A stretch of DNA of 64,000 bases from Tamarix chinensis. Its lineage: Eukaryota > Streptophyta > Magnoliopsida > Caryophyllales > Tamaricaceae. The notes below the pieces were generated by a model. The model made no database searches, had not been told where the DNA came from, and saw nothing but the letters and a program-made list of their open reading frames with translations. Location of the stretch: the NCBI GenBank assembly GCA_030549775.1, contig CM060172.1, forward strand, positions 54,487,942 through 54,551,941, given 5' to 3'. Positions 37,467-47,103 of the stretch are shown here, one piece after another. The translations under genes and the position numbers were made by a program. Position 1 is the first letter of the stretch. Each line of letters opens with the position of its first letter.

Positions 37467-37819
37467 GAAGAGTCTATGGTTTTGCACGAGAGAATCTAGG
37501 GTTTCGTATGGGAGAATCTATGGTTCTGTGTAGGAGAGTCTATGGTTTTGCATGAGAGAATCTAGGGTTTTGTATAGGAGAATCTATAGTTCTGCATAGG
37601 AGAGTTTATTGTTTTGCATGAGAGAATCTAGGGTTTCGTATGGGAGAATCTATGGTTTTGCATAAGAGAGTCTATGGTTTTGCATGAGAGAATCTAGGGT
37701 TTTGTATGAGAGAATCTACAATTCTACATGGGAGAGTCTATGGTTTTGCATGAGAGAATTTAGGGTTTCGTATGGGAGAATCTAATCTACGGTGTAATAT
37801 AGGAGGATCTAATCTATGG
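37467..37819 (+). repeat. 22-bp minisatellite with 66-bp higher order, left half
   Basis: Consecutive 22-base units occur in three alternating types: A is 'gagaatctagggtttcgtat', B is 'gagaatctatggttctgcat', C is 'gagagtctatggttttgcat', each followed by two bases. The A-B-C order repeats about four times, so the real period is 66 bases. The last units before 37820 are longer and irregular. The array continues at 44929 after the inserted element. Confidence 0.92.
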
Positions 37820-38203
37820 CTTTGTGATGAGTTCATATTTTGACACATTTTATACCCTTATAATCTTAGTTTTTGATAGTTTATTTAGCTAATATAAGGG
37901 AATAATTATTGTTTTATGCTTAAGTGGTAAAATTTGTATAAATATTATTATTTGAGCTAAAATGATATAAATTAAGTAAATTTAGAATAAATATTATTTA
38001 TTAATATTTATTGAATTTTATTTTGCAGGTTTTGTTTTTAAATAAAAGAAAATAAAAAAAAAGAAATAAGACCTTTGGACCAACAGCCGAAGGCCGAAGG
38101 CCCAAAGGCCAGGGAACGAAGCAGCATCGTCGAACCAAACGAGCCGCACGGACTCAACGAAGAAAAGTCAGCGTAGGGCTGAGGTGGAAAGAAAAAAAAA
38201 AGT

Positions 38204-38210
38204 TATAAAA
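38204..38210 (+). promoter_or_regulatory. TATA box of Athila-like LTR (candidate)
   Basis: TATAAAA lies at the GC-rich island, the expected U3/R border. The same site is in the 3' LTR at about 43563-43569. The related solo LTR at 47104 lacks it. Confidence 0.55.
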
Positions 38211-38283
38211 AGAGGGAGAGGAGCGACAGAAAGAAGAGACGAGCAGAGGCGCGGGCGTAGAGACGTCTGGGAGCAGGGGAGGA

Positions 38284-38305
38284 GTCAGAGCCATCAGGCT
38301 CTGAC
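38284..38305 (+). other. Perfect 9-bp stem-loop in LTR leader
   Basis: GTCAGAGCC, loop ATCA, GGCTCTGAC. An identical copy is in the 3' LTR at 43644-43665. Related but different hairpins occupy the equivalent zone of the solo LTR at 47104. It lies downstream of the TATA box and so would be in the RNA. Confidence 0.75.
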
Positions 38306-39573
38306 AGAGGCCAACAGGAGAGAAGGACGACGCACGACAAGAGGCAGTCGTCGGGCACGGAGTTCGAGGCACAGCAACGCCTACGTGCGCAGTCACCTGT
38401 CAGCCGGCCGAAAAAGAGAAAAAAGAAAAAGAATTAGTGACACGGAAATTGAGGTGCCGAGAGAGAAAAAAATAAGGAAGAAATTAATATCCGGTAGAAT
38501 TTATTTCAGATAAAATTAATTTTTATCTGAATAAATTCTTGATTTTTAATTCAAAATTAATTCCGGTTATTTCTTTCTCTTATTTTTTAATTTATATTTT
38601 AGATATATATTTCTGTGTAATTAATTCTTTACTTATGAGTGGCTGATTATTTATTGTTAGGGAATAATTTGAAACCCTAGATTATGATTTGAATTATAAT
38701 TTTATTTTCTTTGTTTCGTGAGATTGTTTCTTGACTCTATATTAATTGCTATCGTTTATATGTATGATTCTGTCCAGTATAATTTATTTGGTGCATGCCT
38801 TGTTCTGGTTCCTCATAAGTGACAGTATGTAGGATTATTTGCCTGCGAGGTGGCCATCTAAATATACTAGAATTTATGTGTATAAATTGCAGCTAGGTTA
38901 GATAACAATTCACCTAATCGTTTTGTGATTCTAACCGAAGTGGTAAAACGTTTCGATACGTGTGGGTCAAGAATAGGAAATACAGCTAGACATGCTTTTT
39001 GTACTAGTCTGGGTACTTAGATTGACAGCCTTCCACTTACACTTAATGCATTAAATCTAGTTAAATATAGGAGCCGCTTGTTGCTGCTATACTGCTAGTA
39101 TTTAATAGGGTTAATATTGGCGCTTTGTCGTATTAATTTAATTAAGGGAAGTAATATAAGGTGTATAGACCTGCTTTTGGTGTGCAACTTGGTCGATCTC
39201 TTTCTCACGATTAAAAGATGACTTAGAAATAAATATTATATCTCGATCTAATCTAGTGGTGGATTTTTATTTCCCTAACATATTTCTCCTATCTGCTAGT
39301 TTCCCATTATTTTCCATTATTTTCATTATTAGTTTATTTTATTCTATTTAATCTTTTTATTATTTTATTATTATTTTGATAAACCCCCATTAGTATTTTT
39401 CTTATTTATTTATTTTAGGTTATTTAGTGTTTTTATTTTATTTATAGTTTAAGCTAGTTAATTAGAGGTGAGCCCTCTCAATCCCCGGTTTAGAACGATA
39501 CCCTTATTTACCAGTGCTACATTTGACAACAAGAGGGTTTAAATTGTGTGCCGGCTACGGTCGCACCAATTTT

Positions 39574-39591
39574 TGGCGTCGTTGCCGGGGA
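39574..39591 (+). other. Primer-binding site, tRNA-Asp type
   Basis: TGGCGTCGTTGCCGGGGA begins five bases after the 5' LTR. It is complementary to the 3' end of plant tRNA-Asp with one mismatch. This primer is typical of Athila elements. Confidence 0.93.
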
Positions 39592-39734
39592 TTGATAACT
39601 TCACCTTTATTTTGCTAGTATTTTTAGTGTGTTTTCATTTTTTTTTTTTTTAGTTTTGTTTTAGATTTTTTTTTTAGGATTTTTTTGGTGTGTTTTGATA
39701 GTAACCTTTTCCTTTGAAGTGTTAGTATTTTCAG

Positions 39735-41219
39735 GTGGCTATGAGAGGATCCTTTGGTTATGGACAACTTTGCTCGAATCTTAACGCAAGAGTAAATGAG
39801 GTAAGTATAAGTAGTCTTGAAGATAAACTTAACAAACTTACTACTCTTGTTTTACAGGTAGCTGAAGCTAGAATTGTTAATACAAGTAGAGTTTGTCATA
39901 CGCAAGGAAATCCATATGCCTACCATGAACAAGCTATGAGAGGAGGAGGATGGACACAATCTGGTGCTCAATCTTTCAATGGTTTTCAAGGACACGATCC
40001 CTATACAAGCACATACTATTCGGGAATGAGGCATCAACCCAACTTTGGATGGGAGATGAATGATCAGTATCAAATGCCATATCAAGACCCATACATGCAC
40101 GAATATGAAGCTTAAAAATATTATCAGTATCCTCAACACGAATTTTCTCCAATTTCAGAACCCTCAAGTTCAGAAAAAATGGATAAGATTCTTGAAGAAC
40201 TGATGAATGGTCAAAACCAGTTCGCAGAAAGCCAAAATCAACTAATGCAAATGAATGCTCATTATTCAGTGCCATATCAAGAGCCTTACATATGTGATTA
40301 TGAAGCGTCAAAACATTATCAATATCCTCAACAAGAATCTTCTCCAGTTTTAGAGCCTTCAAGTTCAGAAGAAAAAATGGATAAGATTTTTGAAGCATTG
40401 ACAAACAACCTAAATCAACTGGTGCAACGTCAGATTATGCAAAATGAAAGGGTGTCAGTGATAGAGGAGAAAATAGGTTATATGGTCAACTTGATGAATC
40501 AATCACAAGCACAAGAAGAGCTCTCTAGTACTTCAATTCCAAATTCAAGTCAGAGTTATGAGGATGATGATGGCATAACCGAATGTATGGATGAGCTAGT
40601 TGAGGAGGCTTCCATGAAGAACATTGAAGAGCAAGATCAAGATCAAGTGGAAGAAGAGCTTATAAAAGTAGAAGAAGAATCTCATCAAAATGAGGATCAA
40701 GTGAACAAAGAGAAGTATATGGTAGACAAGACTAACACTTTCACCTACCATATACCATCTTTGAACATTTATTCCCCAATTTTGCTTGGAGATAACCACG
40801 AGACACAAGGTAAGCCTTTGAACCACGTTGATTTTACTTATGCTAACCACACTCCTTATTTTTCCTCTTTTAGCAGGTTAGATGGATCCAAGAGTGAAGA
40901 GAGTAATCAAATCACCTTGGATACATTTAATAAAAAGCGTGATGCTCCAAAGGAGAGGTTATGTTGGAAGGACGTGTTTAAAGATTTTGAGATGGAAAAA
41001 TATGTTCCTTCAATAGAGAGATCAAGATACATGGACATTGGACAAAATATTCTCTCTTTACACACCAGTTTAAACTCTAATCTAGGTAAGTTACGTTCTT
41101 GCTGGATCAAATCTTTCATTAAATCTAACATATTGTCTTTTTCTTCCTTGCAAGATAAAGATGATCATCACAAGGAAGGATTTGGTGAAGCAGCTCTCAA
41201 GTGGACGTATCCACCTTGA
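39735..41219 (+). pseudogene. Athila Gag-tail-like ORF with one in-frame stop
   Basis: One frame of 494 codons runs from ATG 39735 to TGA 41217-41219, broken only by TAA at 40113-40115. 'DPYTSTYYSGMRHQPNFGW' (about residues 90-108) matches the DPYSnTYNPGWRnHPNFsW motif from the C-terminal part of Athila Gag, after which Athila proteins have 'LE..v..l...' helices. The capsid core and a clear zinc knuckle are absent. A segment of about 70 residues is duplicated (about 40057-40215 and 40270-40420: PYQ.PY...YEA..YQYPQ...SSP...EPSSSE..MDKI). The stop falls where the second copy has TCA, so it is a single-base change. A Glu/Asp-rich stretch (about 40560-40720) and an unrecognised C-terminus follow. 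Function unknown; possibly a structural protein that co-assembles with partner Gag. Confidence 0.8.
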
Positions 41220-43151
41220 ACGAGTAAACCGAGATCATGTCAGGCTGAAGACATAAAAACAAGCGCTACTTGGGAGGCAACCCAATGTCATGAGGGAGTT
41301 TTTCTATCCTTTAGTTATTTATTTATTTATTTTGTTTTCTCCATACTTAAAATTACATGTTTCTTTAGTTGTTTACACATTGAGGACAATGTGTGATTTA
41401 AGTGTGGGGGTGCATGTGTTTTATGTACGTGTCAAAAAAAAATGTTTTGATTTTTTTTAGAGTGTTTAATTTTTTTTTTAGAGTCGTAGGAGCCTTAACT
41501 AGTTAATGAGGAAAATATCTTTGAAATCTAACGAAAAGAGGATCATGAAATCGAGATAAAGTAAGTGGAGATTTTTGGTGTTGATTTCGATATAGGGAAC
41601 ACATATCTACGTGTCTAAATGTGAATGGAGAAAGAACATGTATGATTTTCTAATCACCGACATGGCATGTTGAGATTCATCACATTCCTCAGTGATCATT
41701 TGAACCATATATACCTTCTTTTTCTGAGCGAATTTACACAAAATCATCTATTTTTCTTGGCTTCAAAATTTTCTTTGTAAACCTCATATACGCTTAATTG
41801 TTTTGATCAAATTATTTGCCATAGATCTTGTAATGGACTATAGAGATTACTAGAACTTACTCTTGTGCTAGTCGAAGCTTATAATCAAAACATGCTCTGA
41901 TTGAGAAAATGATAAAGGCAGCTTAGGAATTTTCCATCACATGACCAAATAGCTTAACCTAATTTGTGTATCCATGATATACATCCTATAGAAACCCTTT
42001 TGAGCCTATACGTGGAACATGCATTTTTTCATTACCCACATTAAATAACCATTGGGCCTTAATATCTTTACCCTTGCTTCAAGCTAGTGGAAGGAAATCA
42101 TATCATTATGGATATAAAGAGTGGTTGTTTATGTGTGTATGTGAAAGAAATATATAAGAAAGGGGATTGGTTATGTTTGTTGAAAAAAATGAAAAAAAAA
42201 ATGAAAATTGTCAAAAAAAAAATGAAAAAAAAAATGAAAATGAGAAAAAATGTTAGGATATAAGGAAGAGGAGTTATGGAGATTATGTTGAGAAAGTCTA
42301 TTCATGTTCTATTTTGGTGTTAATTTGGAGAGGTGTATCATTAATCATTGATGTGGAGTTATGCTTACATTTCATCTAATTATTAGATTCCACTAGCTCT
42401 TGATCTTTTTAGCACCACACTCCTAAAACAATCCATACCCTTCTTTACCTTAAACCCCATTATAACCAATAAGTAAGTCCTAATTGATTCTTGAGATGAG
42501 CAGCCTTTGATCTGTTGGAGATTAGTCACAAGAGTTAAGCATATGGTTCGGTCCATTTGGCAAATATTTGGTATCTTTCATGAGGTTTTATCCACAAGAA
42601 CATGAGCCTTCTTTGTTTATATATGTGAGTCGTTTGTTATTTTTATCATCTTAGCTCACATACATGAGTGTTTCTATACATTTGTAGCCATGAATCTAAG
42701 AGAGAGAGAAAATATAGAGGGTATCCATAGTGAGGATGAATCTCGATGTGACTAAGGCGTGGTAGATTTTCATCCATAATATTGATCTGTTCATACCTGT
42801 CATGTTTATGTGTGAACCATATGTTGAAATTGATTCTTTAAATCTCCCAATGCTGAATTTTGATTGATTGCTAATCTTGACATTTGAAAGTAAGAGATTC
42901 TGAGACAAATATGGTTAAGGGTGTTAGGTATATGGTTTTATTTTTATTTATTTTTTATTTTTATTTAGGTGTGATTTTTATTTTATTTGTGTGTGATTTT
43001 GTGGGTGTATCATCTGCGAAACCCTCACGAGACCTTACTCGTCCTCGATGGGTGACCTAGGGGTTTAAAGGGCTTGTTGCACATGCTAAGTGTAATCGTG
43101 AGACCTACGAAAGTGGCTAGTTAATTTAATTTTAATTGTTTAGAGTAATAA
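41220..43151 (+). other. Non-coding 3' interior of Athila-like element
   Basis: No ORF is supported. The stretch includes GCGCTACTTGGGAGGCAACC at about 41263, a motif I recall from the same place in Athila/Tat relatives. It also has a hairpin with polypurine tract at 41375-41412 and an A-rich patch 'gaaaaaaaaatgaaaa' repeated near 42185-42250. In autonomous relatives this region can hold an env-like gene; none is visible here. Confidence 0.6.
41375..41412 (+). promoter_or_regulatory. Internal hairpin plus polypurine tract (copy 1)
   Basis: ACACATTG, loop AGGA, CAATGTGT form a perfect 8-bp stem. Six bases (GATTTA) follow, then AGTGTGGGGGTG. Same architecture and spacing as 43152-43189, but a different stem sequence. 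It could be a central plus-strand primer site. Confidence 0.8.
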
Positions 43152-43189
43152 CTTGCTTGAGGACAAGCAAGAAGCTAAGTGTGGGGGTG
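43152..43189 (+). promoter_or_regulatory. Terminal hairpin plus polypurine tract (copy 2)
   Basis: CTTGCTTG, loop AGGA, CAAGCAAG form a perfect 8-bp stem. Six bases (AAGCTA) follow, then AGTGTGGGGGTG directly against the 3' LTR start TGATGAG. The purine run is the plus-strand primer by position. Confidence 0.88.
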
Positions 43190-44928
43190 TGATGAGTTCA
43201 TATTTTGACACATTTTATACCCTTATAATCTTAGTTTTTGATAGTTTATTTAGCTAATATAAGGGAATAATTATTGTTTTATGCTTAAGTGGTAAAATTT
43301 GTATAAATATTATTATTTGAGCTAAAATGATATAAATTAAGTAAATTTAGAATAAATATTATTTATTAATATTTATTGAATTTTATTTTGCAGGTTTTGT
43401 TTTTAAATAAAAGAAAAAAAAAAGAAATAAGACCTTTGGACCAACGGCCGAAGGCCGAAGGCCCAAAGGCCAGGGAACGAAGCAGCATCGTCGAACCAAA
43501 CGAGCCGCACGGACTCAACGAAGAAAAGTCAGCGTAGGGCTGAGGTGGAAAGAAAAAAAAAGTTATAAAAAGAGGGAGAGGAGCGACAGAAAGAAGAGAC
43601 GAGCAGAGGCGCGGGCGTAGAGACGTCTGGGAGCAGGGGAGGAGTCAGAGCCATCAGGCTCTGACAGAGGCCAACAGGAGAGAAGGACGACGCGCGACAA
43701 GAGGCAGTCGTCGGGCACGGAGTTCGAGGCACAGCAACGCCTACGTGCGCAGTCACCTGTCAGCCGGCCGAAAAAGAGAAAAAAGAAAAAGAATTAGTGA
43801 CACGGAAATTGAGGTGCCGAGAGAGAAAAAAATAAGGAAGAAATTAATATCCGGTAGAATTTATTTCAGATAAAATTAATTTTTATCTGAATAAATTCTT
43901 GATTTTTAATTCAAAATTAATTCCGGTTATTTCTTTCTCTTATTTTTTAATTTATATTTTAGATATATATTTCTGTGTAATTAATTCTTTACTTATGAGT
44001 GGCTGATTATTTATTGTTAGGGAATAATTTGAAACCCTAGATTATGATTTGAATTATAATTTTATTTTCTTTGTTTCGTGAGATTGTTTCTTGACTCTAT
44101 ATTAATTGCTATCGTTTATATGTATGATTCTGTCCAGTATAATTTATTTGGTGCATGCCTTGTTCTGGTTCCTCATAAGTGACAGTATGTAGGATTATTT
44201 GCCTGCGAGGTGGCCATCTAAATATACTAGAATTTATGTGTATAAATTGCAGCTAGGTTAGATAACAATTCACCTAATCGTTTTGTGATTCTAACCGAAG
44301 TGGTAAAACGTTTCGATACGTGTGGGTCAAGAATAGGAAATACAGCTAGACATGCTTTTTGTACTAGTCTGGGTACTTAGATTGACAGCCTTCCACTTAC
44401 ACTTAATGCATTAAATCTAGTTAAATATAGGAGCCGCTTGTTGCTGCTATACTGCTAGTATTTAATAGGGTTAATATTGGCGCTTTGTCGTATTAATTTA
44501 ATTAAGGGAAGTAATATAAGGTGTATAGACCTGCTTTTGGTGTGCAACTTGGTCGATCTCTTTCTCACGATTAAAAGATGACTTAGAAATAAATATTATA
44601 TCTCGATCTAATCTAGTGGTGGATTTTTATTTCCCTAACATATTTCTCCTATCTGCTAGTTTCCCATTATTTTCCATTATTTTCATTATTAGTTTATTTT
44701 ATTCTATTTAATCTTTTTATTATTTTATTATTATTTTGATAAACCCCCATTAGTATTTTTCTTATTTATTTATTTTAGGTTATTTAGTGTTTTTATTTTA
44801 TTTATAGTTTAAGCTAGTTAATTAGAGGTGAGCCCTCTCAATCCCCGGTTTAGAACGATACCCTTATTTACCAGTGCTACATTTGACAACAAGAGGGTTT
44901 AAATTGTGTGCCGGCTACGGTCGCACCA
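43190..44928 (+). repeat. Athila-like 3' LTR
   Basis: A 1,739-bp LTR nearly identical to 37825-39568, including the TATA-like box and the hairpin at 43644-43665. It ends GGTCGCACCA and is followed by the CTTTG target copy. Confidence 0.95.
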
Positions 44929-45180
44929 CTTTGTATGGGAGAATTTAATCTATGGTGTTGCATGAGAAAATCGAATCTTAGGTTTACATAGAGAAATCTT
45001 GGGTTTTGTATGGAAGAATCTAGGGTTTTGTATGGAGGAATCTAGGGCTTGCATGGAGGAATCTAGGGCTTGCATGGAGGAATCTTGGGTTTTGGCATGG
45101 AGGAATCTAGAGTTTTATATGGATGGATTTAGGGTTTGCATGGGTGAATCTAGGGCTTGCATGGGAGGTTAGAGTTTTAC
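44929..45180 (+). repeat. 22-bp minisatellite, right half (degenerate)
   Basis: Continuation of the array at 37467-37819 after the inserted element. Units read 'gaggaatctagggcttgcatg' with variable lengths of 20-25 bases, and no 66-base order remains. It decays after about 45180. Confidence 0.85.
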
Positions 45181-45989
45181 ATGAGAAAGTTTGAAGGTTT
45201 GCATGGAAAGGTTAGCGTATGCATGAGAGTAAAGTTTACGTATGAAAAGTTGCCTTGGGATGTAAGGAAGGTAATGGAAGAGTTATTTGGATGTTTGGAA
45301 GGTTTAGGTGGAAAATAGTATGTAGGATAGTATAAAAGTACATAGGAGGTTGAGCTAGGGTTTGAGGTAAAAACCCTAATTTGAGGAGGTAGTAAAAAGG
45401 AGAAATAAATGAGGGTGAGTGGAGTACGAGATAATGATGAAAATGATCAAGTAAGGATGAGCATGGTTGACATGGAAAAATAATAAGTGGAATGTGAGAA
45501 ATGGAAGGGTGACATGTAGGCATGAGGAAGCTAGGGCTTGTTGTGGCCAGTTAGGGTTTGGTGTGGTTACTTAGGGTTTTGTGACCACACGTGTGCTTGA
45601 GAAGTAAGGCGTAATGATGAGAGTTGAATCTAAAGGTTGTGATGTGTGGAGTGTTAAGAATGATTTGGGTCGTGTGAAGATGGACCACAAAGGTCTAAAT
45701 TAGGGTTTTGGGATAAAACCCTAGAGTGAGATGTGGAGCGGACTTGGAAGTGTAAGGTAGTGGGCCTTGACCCATATACTTAAGAGTTGGACTTATAGTG
45801 TGATAAAGGATATGGAGGAAAGGATGATGAGGTAAGTTAGGAGGTGCATGAGTATGATGATATGTATCGGATCTGTTAGAGGATAGGCGTAGGGAGAATG
45901 AGTCATGCATGTCTACGGTGAAAATCTCTAGATAAGACACTTAAAACATTAATCATGTAAAGTGGAAGAGTATTGAGCCAAACCCAGAC

Positions 45990-46330
45990 CAATCCACTGG
46001 CATAATAGTGGCTAGGTACTGAGGTATCCTAGAGACCAATTCACCGACATATGATAGTGGTAGGGCATGTTGCCCTAAGTGACCGATCCACAGGCTATTA
46101 TAGTGGGGGATCCCGAGCTCAATAAACCAAACCCTACAATTTGCTAAAACACGTAAAAGATACAAATACTTACAGTAGAATACCATAACAGTAAGTGCCA
46201 GACCGATCTACCGATATAAAAATAGTGGTAGGGTATGTTACCCTAAGTGACCGATCCACTAGCTAGAATAGTGGCCAAGCGCCAGAGTGCCCTGGAGACC
46301 GATCCACCAGCTATAATAGTGGGGTTCCCG
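45990..46330 (+). repeat. GATCCACxGG / AATAGTGG boxes in long LTR
   Basis: About six copies of a box with GACCGATCCACC-like sequence, a short spacer and ATAGTGG lie just downstream of a 'catgtaaagtggaagagtat' block, which is also shared with the LTR at 26291. Confidence 0.7.
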
Positions 46331-47103
46331 TACTCGTGTGGACTTGATAAAGAGTATGGTGTGAAAAGAATTCCGACAAGAGATTAATTAAGTAATTAAT
46401 ATGAACCATAATTGGACTTTTTTATATTCATCTAAATGTTCATATGCTTGCATGTTATTATGTTGGACTTTATACTCTTTTTATTATTTTGCATGGTTAT
46501 ATGACTATCTATGTCAGACTTAGTGCACGGTTACCTTACTCAATACGTAGTGTACTGATCACCCTTATTATGGGTGATGCTCATTCCCACGAGTAGCAGA
46601 CCCTTCTGACTTTGTGCAGGTGGACGAGGCATCAGGTGGGGCTGAGCGTTGAGCTTGTGGTTGGCTCAAAGTTCAAGAGTATCGTGGTCAAATTCACTCT
46701 TCATGTGAATTTATTTCATTATGTTATTTCTTTTGTATTAGATTTATCCTTTTATGATTTATTACTTCGTACTGAGTATTTTAAATGAACCTTTTATCAG
46801 TTGTAAACTCATTTTTCTTTCAGATATAAATTACAATTCTTTACACGTACTCTGATTTCTATTTTACAACCGTTCAATGCTTATTTGAAGTTTATATTGT
46901 TTGATTTATAAATTATTATTTTTTTCCTTTTAGCCTTATCACTTAGTACTAGAACGATCAGAGTAAATTAGTTTGGTACTAAGTGTGGCGGTAACATTCC
47001 CAGAATTCACGGGTTTTAATTTAAGTGATTCCGTTTTAAAAAAAAAGGTAGTGAATTTTGGGGTGATACAAGTCACCCATCCTAGAATTGCTTCACAGAC
47101 ATC

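Larger units (their letters stand above)
37825..39568 (+). repeat. Athila-like 5' LTR
   Basis: A 1,744-bp LTR from TGATGAGTTC to GGTCGCACCA. It contains a GC-rich island (about 38080-38410) in otherwise AT-rich DNA. A TATA-like TATAAAA lies at 38204-38210 at the island, and a perfect hairpin with a 9-bp stem follows at 38284-38305. The TATA box is probably the transcription start signal. ORF 38184-38513 is a basic low-complexity reading and not a gene. Confidence 0.95.
37825..44928 (+). mobile_element. Young non-autonomous Athila-like retrotransposon
   Basis: This 7.1-kb element has LTRs at 37825-39568 and 43190-44928, flanked by a perfect target duplication CTTTG (37820-37824 and 44929-44933). 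The LTRs differ, by eye, at two A/G positions (near 38085 and 38333), one 4-base indel and one 1-base indel, so insertion is very recent. The primer site is complementary to tRNA-Asp. The interior holds one Gag-tail-like ORF and about 1.9 kb of non-coding sequence. No protease, reverse transcriptase, RNase H or integrase is present. The tRNA-Asp site and the 'DPY...NFGW' protein motif point to the Athila lineage. It must be mobilised in trans. Confidence 0.95.
34442..47070 (+). mobile_element. Solo long LTR (about 5.5 kb without insert)
   Basis: The LTR starts TGAAATGCCCCG and ends TTTTGGGGTGATACA. It is inserted into the TRIM 5' LTR with near-matching target copies GGTCA and AGTCA. Without the Athila-like insert it is about 5,520 bp. 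Content in order: a pyrimidine-rich tract (34880-36110), a long TTA-repeat region (36170-36860), a 22-bp minisatellite (37467-45180, interrupted), CCACCGG/AATAGTGG boxes (45990-46330) and the terminal block CTTATCACTTAGTAC...AAGTGTGGCGGTAA. The order matches the LTR at 26291, although the tandem array in the middle is unrelated. I found no primer site or gene, so it is a solo LTR. Confidence 0.85.

Noticed and set aside
38184..38513. Arg-rich ORF in the Athila-like 5' LTR, with minus-strand partners at 38154 and 43529
   Set aside because: It sits in the GC-rich promoter/leader island. Two LTR copies share it because the LTRs are nearly identical, not through selection on protein.
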